In this document: positions 41,260 to 47,657 of the stretch, piece after piece
Layout of the letters: each line of letters opens with the position of its first letter
Numbering within the stretch: the first letter of the stretch is position 1
DNA from: an uncultured Eubacteriales bacterium
GTDB taxonomy: Bacteria; Bacillota; Clostridia; Christensenellales; Aristaeellaceae
Direction: 5' to 3'
Assembly: GCA_902799465.1 (NCBI GenBank)
Contig: CADCAS010000015.1
Span: forward strand, 1 to 47,657
Length of the DNA stretch: 47,657 bases
Notes under the pieces: model-generated
Seen by the model: the letters and a program-made list of their open reading frames with translations, nothing else
What the model was told of the DNA's origin: nothing
The model's database searches: none
Made by a program: the position numbers and the translations under genes

Positions 41260-43530
41260 TTACAGCTGATTGCGCTGGATCTTGCCCGAGATGGTCTTGG
41301 GCAGCTCGTCGCGGAAGACGACGATGCGGGGGTACTTATAGGGCGCGGTGCGCTTCTTGACGTAGTCCTGGATCTCCTTGGCGAGCTCGGGGGTGCCGAC
41401 GGCGTTCTTGGTGAGGACGACCGAGGCCTTGACCACCTGGCCGCGGATCTCGTCGGGCGCCGCGGAGACGCCGCACTCGAGGACGTAGGGCAGCTCCATG
41501 ATGACGGATTCGATCTCGAAGGGCCCAATGCGATAGCCAGAGGACTTGATGACGTCGTCGGCGCGGGAGACGTACCAGAAGTAGCCGTCCTCATCCCTCC
41601 AGGCCACGTCGCCGGTGTGGTAGAGGCCGTCGTGCCAGACGGACTGGGTCATTTCGTCGTTGCGATAGTAGCCCATGAACAGGCCGCAGGGGATGCCCTT
41701 GTCGGTGCGGATGCAGATCTCACCGGGCTCGCCGGCCTTGACCTCGTTGCCCTCGGGATCGACCAGGGTGACGTCGAACAGCGGGCTGGGCTTGCCCATG
41801 GAGCCGACCTTGGGCGTCGTACCCGCGAAGTTGCCCAGCACCAGGGTGGTCTCGGTCTGGCCGAAGGCCTCCATGACGGACAGGCCCGTGGCCTTCTTGA
41901 ACTGGTGGAACACCTCGGGGTTCAGCGCCTCGCCGGCGGTGGTGGCGTAGTGGATGCTGGTCAGGTCGTACTTGGACAGATCCTCGCGGATCAGGAAGCG
42001 GTACATGGTGGGCGGCGCGCAGAAGGTGGTGATGTTGTACTGCTTGAACATCGGCAGGATCTCATGCGCGTCGAAGCGGTTGAAGTCGAAGGTGAACACC
42101 GCGCCCTCGTTCATCCACGCGCCGTACAGCTTGCCCCACAGCGCCTTGCCCCAGCCGGTGTCGGAGATGGTGAAGTGCAGGCCGTCGGGCTCCACGTTGT
42201 GCCAGTAGTGGGCGGTGATGAAGTGGCCCAGGGGGTACTTGTGGTTGTGCATGGCCAGCTTCGGATAGCCGGTGGTGCCGGAGGAGAAGAACATCACCAT
42301 GGGGTCGTTGCCCTTGGGCGCGTCCTCGGTGCGGACATAGGTGGAGCGGTAGCGCAGATACTCCTCGTCGAAGTCCCGCCAGCCATCCCGCTTGCCGCCG
42401 CAGAGGATGCGGGTCTTGACGAAGGGACAGGTCTCAAAGGCCTCCTCCACGTGGGCCGCGCCCTCGCCGTCGGCGGTCATGCAGATGGCGGAGACCCCGG
42501 CGGTCTCGAAGCGGTACTCGTAATCCTTCTTCAGCAGCTGATCCGTGGCGGGAATGGCCACCGCGCCCAGCTTGTGCAGGGCCATCATGATGACCCAGAA
42601 CTGCCAGTTGCGCCGCAGCACCAGCATCACCCGGTCGCCCTTCTTGATGCCCAGGGCCTTGAAGTAGTTGGCGGCGCGGTTGGACTTGCGGCTGATGTCC
42701 TCGAAGGTGAAGCGCTGCTCGTTGTGATGGCGGTCCACCCACAGCATGGCCAGCTTGTCCGGCTTGCGCTCGGCCAGGGTGTCCACGATGTCGAAGGCGA
42801 AGTTGAAGTTGTCCGCGTCGGGGAAGTCGATGTGCACCAGATGGCCCTGGCCGTCCTCCTCCAGCTTCACGTACTTGTCGTAGATCATGTGCTGCTTGGG
42901 GATGCGCACGGGCATGACCGCATCGACGATCTTGTCCTTGTCGTTCTCCTCGCCGGGCAGCACCACGGCCACGAAGGTGCAATCCCTGCCGCCGGTGGCG
43001 ATCTCGCCGTGGGGGGTGGAGGAATCGTAGTAGATGCTGTCGCCCTCGCGCAGGTGCTCCACATGGTCGCCGATGCGCACCAGCAGCTCGCCGGAGAGGA
43101 TCAGGTCAAACTCCTGGCCGGAGTGGGAATGGGTGTGGATGGGCTGGTCCTGCAGCTCCTCGGAATAGCTGTAGGTGACCCAGAACGGCTCCGCGATCTT
43201 GCCGCTGAACAGCGGGGCCAGGTTGCTGATCTCAATGCCCTCCTGGCGGGCGGTGATGGTGGCCTCGCCCTTGCGGGTGACGGTGTAGGAGCGCAGGTTG
43301 GCGCTGCGGCCCTCGATCAGGTCGGTGATGTCCACGCCGAAGATGCGGGCGCAGTTGTGGATAAAGGTAAAGGGCAGATCCTCCTTGCCCGCTTCATATT
43401 TAAGATAGGTCTCCACGCTCAGGCCGGTCTGCTCGGCCATGTGGACCACGGAATAGCCCGCGATTTCGCGCAGCTCCTTGATTCGGGTGCCGACCTCGTA
43501 CAGCAGGCCGGTGGCGTTCTTGACATCCAT
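41260..43530 (-). CDS. HTH-cupin-acyl-CoA synthetase (AMP-forming) fusion
   Basis: The ATG at 43530, eight bases after AAAGGAGG, gives 756 residues. Residues ~12-68 form an XRE-type HTH (IKELREIAGYSVVHMAEQTG, VETYLKYEAG). Residues ~110-195 form a cupin with metal-ligand residues HTHSHSGQEFD (His132, His134, Glu140) and His174. From ~230 on is a medium-chain/acetyl type acyl-CoA synthetase with the phosphate loop FSSGTTGYPK (415-424), the GQTET motif, the YHTGDVAW core and the C-terminal catalytic Lys750 in ISGKIQ. The enzyme should activate a carboxylic acid to its CoA thioester; the HTH-cupin part looks like a ligand-sensing regulator, possibly of its own promoter or of the divergent oxidoreductase operon. 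The T-box leader upstream ties expression to an uncharged tRNA. Substrate is inferred, not shown: a branched-chain acid such as 2-methylbutyrate would fit. Confidence 0.9.
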   Translation of the reverse strand: MDVKNATGLLYEVGTRIKELREIAGYSVVHMAEQTGLSVETYLKYEAGKEDLPFTFIHNCARIFGVDITDLIEGRSANLRSYTVTRKGEATITARQEGIEISNLAPLFSGKIAEPFWVTYSYSEELQDQPIHTHSHSGQEFDLILSGELLVRIGDHVEHLREGDSIYYDSSTPHGEIATGGRDCTFVAVVLPGEENDKDKIVDAVMPVRIPKQHMIYDKYVKLEEDGQGHLVHIDFPDADNFNFAFDIVDTLAERKPDKLAMLWVDRHHNEQRFTFEDISRKSNRAANYFKALGIKKGDRVMLVLRRNWQFWVIMMALHKLGAVAIPATDQLLKKDYEYRFETAGVSAICMTADGEGAAHVEEAFETCPFVKTRILCGGKRDGWRDFDEEYLRYRSTYVRTEDAPKGNDPMVMFFSSGTTGYPKLAMHNHKYPLGHFITAHYWHNVEPDGLHFTISDTGWGKALWGKLYGAWMNEGAVFTFDFNRFDAHEILPMFKQYNITTFCAPPTMYRFLIREDLSKYDLTSIHYATTAGEALNPEVFHQFKKATGLSVMEAFGQTETTLVLGNFAGTTPKVGSMGKPSPLFDVTLVDPEGNEVKAGEPGEICIRTDKGIPCGLFMGYYRNDEMTQSVWHDGLYHTGDVAWRDEDGYFWYVSRADDVIKSSGYRIGPFEIESVIMELPYVLECGVSAAPDEIRGQVVKASVVLTKNAVGTPELAKEIQDYVKKRTAPYKYPRIVVFRDELPKTISGKIQRNQL

Positions 43531-43586
43531 GGGACTAACCTCCTTTTGTTGCTCGCGGGCCGGTCCACGTTCGCGGTGATGGCCGC

Positions 43587-43895
43587 AAAAAAACCCGCCC
43601 CAATGAACATGCCATACACATTCTTTGAGACGAGTTGTATAAACCCGCGGTACCACTCAAATTGCGCATCTCTGCGCCACTCATCAGGCTCCATCAAGCC
43701 CTATGCCTTTACGCAGCATTCACGGGAGGCGTCTACTCACCCGCCGCTGGTCGCGGCGCGCTTTGGGACCTCCGGCTCGGAAGGGATGGGCTTGTGAGCT
43801 GTCTGTGACCGGCCTCGCAGCATGTGGCCGACTCTCTGTACATCAGCATTGCTCCGCCGTCTTCGTCATCGCCTTTGCTTAACTTATTCAGTTGC
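43587..43895 (-). promoter_or_regulatory. T-box riboswitch leader of the acyl-CoA synthetase gene, possibly isoleucine-specific
   Basis: The T-box GAGTGGTACCGCGG lies at 43658-43645 and a seven-T tract at 43593-43587 ends the terminator region; I could not draw its stem with confidence. In Stem I, GACGAAG pairs with CTTC, as in the valS leader; aligned on CTTCCGAG, the specifier position reads ATC (43787-43785, Ile) where the valS leader reads GTC. The base after the specifier is C rather than the usual purine, so ATC is a best reading, not proof. Confidence 0.75.
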
Positions 43896-43899
43896 TGAC

Positions 43900-43928
43900 A
43901 TTTTATCACCGTCGGGCGGGGGTGTCAA
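43900..43928 (-). promoter_or_regulatory. promoter of the T-box/acyl-CoA synthetase unit
   Basis: A perfect -35 TTGACA (43928-43923), 17-base spacer and -10 TAAAAT (43905-43900), directly upstream of the leader. Confidence 0.8.
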
Positions 43929-43948
43929 ATGATGATTTGGTTAATTTA

Positions 43949-44150
43949 GGGAGTAGGCAGTAGGGAGTAGGTAGTAGGGAGTAGGGAGTAGGCAGTAGGG
44001 AGTAGGGTAGTTACGGCACAGGTGCTGACTACTATAGAAAGCATAGCTTTTTCTGAGGTTCCGGGGATGCTTGACGCGCTTCATTCCAAACGAACGCCAT
44101 TCCTCTGCCGTTCTCCCCTACTCCCTACTGCCTGCTCCCTACTCCCTAAC
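43949..44150. repeat. heptamer-armed repeat element (GGGAGTA/GGCAGTA arms)
   Basis: The left arm (43949-44009) has eight consecutive heptamers of the types GGGAGTA, GGCAGTA and GGTAGTA. The right arm (44113-44150) carries GGGAGTA, GGGAGCA and GGCAGTA on the other strand. The ~100-base core is unlike the other cores. It separates the two divergent promoters. Confidence 0.88.
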
Positions 44151-44193
44151 GAACACAAATTAACATAAATAACCCTCCAATAATACTTAACAC

Positions 44194-44222
44194 TTGACAA
44201 ACCCATGTTAAACTGCTAATGT
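44194..44222 (+). promoter_or_regulatory. promoter of the ATPase-oxidoreductase operon
   Basis: A perfect -35 TTGACA (44194-44199), 17-base spacer and -10 TAATGT (44217-44222). The leader before the first gene is only ~25 bases, so no riboswitch fits here. Confidence 0.75.
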
Positions 44223-44252
44223 AACCTGTATAGTCTTGCGGGAGGTGAGGAT

Positions 44253-44969
44253 TTGTCGGTATTTGACGGCATTCGGTCCCCGGACAGGCGGGTGCTGGTG
44301 GTGACGGGGCATTACGGCAGCGGCAAGACGGAGTTCAGCGTGAGTCTGGCGATGCTGCTGGCGAAGCGGGGCTTTGAGCCCTACGCGCGGCTGGCGCTGT
44401 GCGATCTGGACATCATCAACCCCTACTTCCGCTCCCGCGAGCAAAAGGCGCAGCTGGAGTCGGCGGGCATCCGGGTCTACGGCAGCGCCTACGGCCACGC
44501 GGTAACGGCGGAGATCCCGGAGCTGGCCGCGGACGTGCGCGGGCCGCTGGAGGATCAGGACTGCCGGACCATCGTGGATTTGGGCGGCAACGACGCCGGC
44601 GCCAAGGTGCTCAACCAGTTCGGACGGCACCTGAGCAATGAGAACAGCCTCTTGCTGTGCGTGGTCAACGCCAACCGCCCGGAGACAAGGGACCTTCAGG
44701 GCGCGCTGGAGCAGCTCAATGCCATCCAGCGTGCCACGGGCAGGCGGGTGGACGGACTCATCAACAACACCCATCTGCTGCGGGAGACCGACGCAGCCTG
44801 CGTCGAGAAGGGCCACCGGCTGTGCGAGGCGGTCTGCGCCGAGACGGGGACCTTCATCTGGTGCGACTGCTATCCCGAGGGCGTCGTCGACGCGGCGGCG
44901 CTCGAGGGACGATACGAACATCTGATGCCGCTGGGGATGTACATGCGCCCCGGCTGGCTGGATAAATAG
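44253..44969 (+). CDS. P-loop ATPase at the head of the 2-oxoacid oxidoreductase operon
   Basis: A TTG start at 44253 behind GGGAGGTGAGGAT gives 238 residues. The Walker A GHYGSGKTE (about 19-27) is followed by a Walker B-like LCDLDIINPYFRS (about 49-61) and VDLGGNDAG (about 108-116), the pattern of SIMIBI-class (MinD/CobQ/ParA-related) nucleotide-binding proteins. Two cysteines lie close together near the end (WCDCYPEG). It precedes the ferredoxin-type subunit by 11 bases. A role in cofactor or Fe-S delivery to the oxidoreductase is possible but unproven; I know no characterised member. Confidence 0.8.
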   Translation: MSVFDGIRSPDRRVLVVTGHYGSGKTEFSVSLAMLLAKRGFEPYARLALCDLDIINPYFRSREQKAQLESAGIRVYGSAYGHAVTAEIPELAADVRGPLEDQDCRTIVDLGGNDAGAKVLNQFGRHLSNENSLLLCVVNANRPETRDLQGALEQLNAIQRATGRRVDGLINNTHLLRETDAACVEKGHRLCEAVCAETGTFIWCDCYPEGVVDAAALEGRYEHLMPLGMYMRPGWLDK

Positions 44970-44980
44970 GAGGGTAAGAC

Positions 44981-45202
44981 ATGCCAAAGAAGCAATTCAA
45001 GGTCGTCTTCAACCGGGAGCGCTGCAAGGGCTGCGAGCTGTGCAGGTCCTTCTGCCCGAAGAAGCTGATCGAGATGGACACCCAGGTGAACGCCAGGGGC
45101 TATTGCCCGGCGATGATGACCGATCAGAGCCAGTGCATTGGATGCACCAGCTGCGCGCTGGTCTGTCCCGACGGCGCGATCGCCATCTATGAGGAGGAAT
45201 GA
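44981..45202 (+). CDS. 2-oxoacid:ferredoxin oxidoreductase, delta (2x[4Fe-4S] ferredoxin) subunit
   Basis: The 73-residue protein has two complete CxxCxxCxxxC cluster motifs, CKGCELCRSFCP (about 14-25) and CIGCTSCALVCP (about 50-61). It should carry electrons between the TPP site in the catalytic subunits and external ferredoxin. AGGAGGGTAAGAC precedes the ATG; the alpha gene follows after three bases. Confidence 0.93.
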   Translation: MPKKQFKVVFNRERCKGCELCRSFCPKKLIEMDTQVNARGYCPAMMTDQSQCIGCTSCALVCPDGAIAIYEEE

Positions 45203-45205
45203 GCC

Positions 45206-46282
45206 ATGGCTGAAAAGGTATTGATGAAGGGCAACGAGGCCTTTGCCGAGGCCGTCATCCGCGGCGGCGTGCGGTTCTATTTCGGCTATCCCATCACGCC
45301 CCAGTCCGAGATCCCCGAGTTCATGAGCCGCGAGCTGCCCAAGCGCGGCGGCAAGTTCCTGCAGGCCGAGAGCGAGCTGGGCGCGGTGAACATGGCCTAC
45401 GGCTGCGGCGCGGCGGGCGGCAACGCCTTTATCTCCTCCTCCTCCCCCGGAATCGCGCTGATGCAGGAGGGCATGAGCTTCCTCTGCTCCGCGGAGGTCC
45501 CGCTGACCATCCTCAACGCCTCCCGCGGCGGCCCCGGCATCGGGTCCATCCAGCCCGGTCAGGCGGACTACTTCCAGGTCACCCGCGGCGGCGGCAACGG
45601 CGACTACCGCATCCCGGTGTTCGCCCCCGCCTCGATCCAGGAGGCCATCGACATCCTCTATGACGCGCCCGACCTGGCCAACCAGTGGCGCAACCCGGTG
45701 ATGATCCTGGTGGACGGCCTGATGGGCCAGATGATGGAGCCCGTGGTGCTGCCCGAGCCCAAGGCCCCGCTGACCGCCGAGCAGATCCCCACCGCCAAGC
45801 CCTGGGCCATCTCCGGCAGCGAGAAGGGCACCCGCAGCGTGGTCAAGTCCCTGCGCCTCCAGCCCGAGGTGCTGGAGCAGCACGTGGAGAACCTGTTTGA
45901 GAAGTACGGCCGGATGGAGAAGGAGCTCCAGCGGGTGGAGTGCGATTCCATCGAGGACGCCGAGGTGGTCTTCGTGGCCTTCGGCACCATGGCGCGGCTG
46001 GCCCGCGAGGCGATGGAGCTTTTGCAGGCCCAGGGCATCAAGGCCGGCCTGATCCGCCCCATCAGCCTGTGGCCCTTCCCCTATGCCGCGTTTGACGCGC
46101 TCACCGACAAGACGAAGGTGGTCATCTCCACCGAGCTGAGCATGGGCCAGATGATCGAGGACGTGCGCCTGGGCGTGAAGGGCCGCTTCCCAGTGAAGCT
46201 GATCCACCGCACCGGCGGCATGCTGCCCACCTCGCTGGAGATCGTCGAAAAGACCAAGAAGATACTGGAGGAAGCGCGATGA
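45206..46282 (+). CDS. vorB: 2-oxoacid:ferredoxin oxidoreductase, alpha subunit (VorB-like)
   Basis: The 358-residue subunit has the YPITPQSEIPE motif (about 29-39), which forms part of the TPP/2-oxoacid site, and the core AESELGAVNMAYGCGAAGG, followed by domain II (SLWPFPYAAFDALTDKTKVV). Four-subunit enzymes of this type oxidise branched-chain 2-oxoacids to acyl-CoA with reduction of ferredoxin, and can run backwards as reductive carboxylases. Overall it reads most like VorB (3-methyl-2-oxobutanoate type), but 2-oxoglutarate (KorA) types are close, so substrate is uncertain. GAGGAGG precedes the ATG; the stop overlaps the beta-subunit start by four bases. Confidence 0.9.
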   Translation: MAEKVLMKGNEAFAEAVIRGGVRFYFGYPITPQSEIPEFMSRELPKRGGKFLQAESELGAVNMAYGCGAAGGNAFISSSSPGIALMQEGMSFLCSAEVPLTILNASRGGPGIGSIQPGQADYFQVTRGGGNGDYRIPVFAPASIQEAIDILYDAPDLANQWRNPVMILVDGLMGQMMEPVVLPEPKAPLTAEQIPTAKPWAISGSEKGTRSVVKSLRLQPEVLEQHVENLFEKYGRMEKELQRVECDSIEDAEVVFVAFGTMARLAREAMELLQAQGIKAGLIRPISLWPFPYAAFDALTDKTKVVISTELSMGQMIEDVRLGVKGRFPVKLIHRTGGMLPTSLEIVEKTKKILEEAR

Positions 46283-47016
46283 AACCTGTATTTGAGTATA
46301 CAAAGGGCATGACGGACGCCATCACCAGCTATTGCCCCGGCTGCACCCACGGCGTCGCGCACCGCCTCATCATGGAGACCCTTGAGGAAATGGGGCTTTT
46401 AGGCAAGACCATCGGCGTGGCCCCCATCGGCTGCAGCGTGGTGGCCCATCAGTTCATGAACGTGGACATGTGCGAATCCGCCCACGGCCGCGCCCCGGCG
46501 GTGGCCTCCGGCATCCGCCGCGTCCATCCCGACAAGGTGGTCTACACCTATCAGGGCGACGGCGACCTGGCCTCCATCGGCATGGGCGAGATCATGCACG
46601 CCGCGGCCCGCGGGGAGAAGTTCTCCACCTTCTTCATCAACAACGGCATCTACGGCATGACCGGCGGCCAGATGGCCCCCACCACCCTGATCGGCCAGCG
46701 CTCCACCACCTGCGTGGACGGCCGCACCCGGGAGCAGGCGGGCATGCCGCTGAAGATGTGCGAGCTGCTGTCCCAGCTGGACGGCCCCGCCTACATCGAG
46801 CGCGTGGCGCTGTGCGACCCCGCCAACATCCGCAAGGCCAAGAAGGCCGTGCGCAAGGCGTTTGAGACCCAGCTGGCCGGCAAGGGCTTCACCTTCGTGG
46901 AATTCCTGTCCACTTGCCCCACCAACTGGGGCCTGACCCCGCCCAAGGCCATGGAATGGCTCAAGGAAAACATGATGCCCTACTATCCGCTGGGCGTGTA
47001 CAGGGAGGTGGAGTGA
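46279..47016 (+). CDS. 2-oxoacid:ferredoxin oxidoreductase, beta (thiamine pyrophosphate-binding) subunit
   Basis: The 245-residue subunit has YCPGCTHG near the N-terminus and the TPP-binding motif GDGDLASIGMGEIMHAAARG with NNGIYGMTGGQMAPTT (about 93-137). It starts within the alpha stop codon (ATGA overlap) after GGAGGAAGCG. Together with alpha, gamma and delta it completes the oxidoreductase. The GGQMAPTT loop is common to VOR and KOR enzymes and does not decide the substrate. Confidence 0.92.
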   Translation: MKPVFEYTKGMTDAITSYCPGCTHGVAHRLIMETLEEMGLLGKTIGVAPIGCSVVAHQFMNVDMCESAHGRAPAVASGIRRVHPDKVVYTYQGDGDLASIGMGEIMHAAARGEKFSTFFINNGIYGMTGGQMAPTTLIGQRSTTCVDGRTREQAGMPLKMCELLSQLDGPAYIERVALCDPANIRKAKKAVRKAFETQLAGKGFTFVEFLSTCPTNWGLTPPKAMEWLKENMMPYYPLGVYREVE

Positions 47017-47017
47017 C

Positions 47018-47554
47018 ATGGCGACCAACAAGCTCTTTTTCGCCGGTTCCGGCGGCCAGGGCGTGCTGACCATGGGCCAGATGGTGACCTACGCCGCCAT
47101 GTACGCCGATATGAACGCCACGTGGCTGCCCTCCTACGGCCCCGAGATGCGCGGCGGCACCGCCAACTGCACCGTCGTCATCTCCACCGACAAGCCCGTG
47201 TCCTGCCCCCTCATCTACGAGGCGGACAACGTGGTGGTCATGAACCTGCCCTCGCTCAAGAAGTTCGAGAGCCTGGTCAAGCCCGGCGGCAACCTCTTCG
47301 TCAACTCCACCCTCATCGAGGAAAAGGCCAACCGCGACGACATCAACGTCTACTACGTGGACGCCGGCGGCATCGCCCTCAAGCTGGGCAACGCCCGCAC
47401 CGCCAACGTGGTCATGCTCGGCGCGGTGGTGGAGGTCTCCAAGGTCGTCCCCGTGGAGATGATCTACAAGATCATGGAGAAGACCTTCTCCGGCCGCAAG
47501 GCCCACCTGCTCGACATCAACAAGCAGGCCTTCCACGCCTGGAAGCCGGAATAA
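47018..47554 (+). CDS. 2-oxoacid:ferredoxin oxidoreductase, gamma subunit
   Basis: The 178-residue subunit shows the gamma signature FAGSGGQGVLTMG (about 8-20), PSYGPEMRGGTANCTVVIS (about 39-57) and a late KAHLLDINKQAF. It binds CoA-side elements of the complex in characterised relatives. GGGAGGTGGAGTGAC precedes the ATG. It ends the operon within the window. Confidence 0.93.
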   Translation: MATNKLFFAGSGGQGVLTMGQMVTYAAMYADMNATWLPSYGPEMRGGTANCTVVISTDKPVSCPLIYEADNVVVMNLPSLKKFESLVKPGGNLFVNSTLIEEKANRDDINVYYVDAGGIALKLGNARTANVVMLGAVVEVSKVVPVEMIYKIMEKTFSGRKAHLLDINKQAFHAWKPE

Positions 47555-47657
47555 AACCGAATAGGGTAGAGGGAGTGCCATAGCCCTCGCCCCTCCCGTT
47601 GCACCGTACATACCGGTCAGGTATACGGCGCTACATCGTAACATGGATTCAAGTATT
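47555..47657. other. window end, no feature recognised
   Basis: A possible G+C-rich hairpin (AGGGAG and CTCCC near 47567-47600) could end the operon, but it has no T tract. No gene start is visible before the window ends. Confidence 0.4.

Noticed and set aside
13919..44150. CRISPR array or diversity-generating element as explanation of the heptamer tracts
   Set aside because: There are no spacers of regular length, no cas genes, no reverse transcriptase, and the 7-bp period with inverted arms is unlike either system.
44194..44252. A T-box or other riboswitch in front of the oxidoreductase operon
   Set aside because: The promoter lies so close to the start codon that the leader is only about 25 bases; no T-box consensus is present on the plus strand.

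Overview
The window is a G+C-rich chromosomal segment of a Gram-positive, anaerobic-type Firmicute, most likely class Clostridia. Supporting signs are two T-box leaders, Shine-Dalgarno sites in front of nearly all genes, a SpoIIQ-like M23 protein, two DacF-type carboxypeptidases, a GerMN lipoprotein, a NifS-ThiI pair and a four-subunit 2-oxoacid:ferredoxin oxidoreductase. I cannot name a genus; Oscillospirales or Christensenellales-like lineages are guesses.

Region 1 (1-3490) is decayed accessory DNA: a type I restriction subunit remnant (hsdR), the C-terminal tail of a large recombinase, a 51-bp tandem repeat, then A+T-rich DNA with a frameshifted NUMOD/HNH endonuclease and a frameshifted XRE regulator. 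It abuts the 3' end of rlmD, where base composition switches within the codons for HVETV, a known integration hotspot. A near-copy of that core at 1814-1826 suggests two elements accreted at one site.

Region 2 (3392-15539, all minus strand) is housekeeping and envelope: rlmD, a small protein, a valine T-box transcription unit (small two-helix membrane protein plus valS), a secreted Ig-repeat/GDPD protein, a SpoIIQ-like M23 protein and two tandem D-Ala-D-Ala carboxypeptidases. Region 3 (15743-19789, plus) is an OmpR-type response regulator, a WalK-like histidine kinase with no canonical start codon, and a triple-GerMN lipoprotein. Region 4 (20041-30505) holds a HepT/MntA toxin-antitoxin pair, tRNA-Trp, a GNAT acetyltransferase, an S41 protease, a CdaR/PucR regulator, a RadC-type protein, a zinc-ribbon membrane protein, and cysteine desulfurase plus thiI. 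Region 5 (30920-40852) holds an MrfA-like helicase, thioredoxin, a polysaccharide deacetylase, a CDP-glycerol transferase family protein, an SH3 protein, a LysR regulator, DegV and TrmO.

Region 6 (41260-47554) is the most interesting metabolically. An HTH-cupin-acyl-CoA synthetase fusion lies behind a T-box whose best specifier reading is ATC (Ile). It is divergent from an operon of a P-loop ATPase and a VorB-type 2-oxoacid:ferredoxin oxidoreductase (delta-alpha-beta-gamma). Together they could activate a branched-chain acid and reductively carboxylate it to an amino-acid precursor.

Almost every larger intergenic gap carries repeats: (a) palindromes ending in CTCAGTC, (b) inverted arms built of 7-bp tandem repeats whose heptamer differs between loci but matches within a locus, and (c) three MITE-like elements with GTAACTGTTCAGT ends and 8-bp target duplications, the signature of IS66-type transposition. 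These are nested inside each other.
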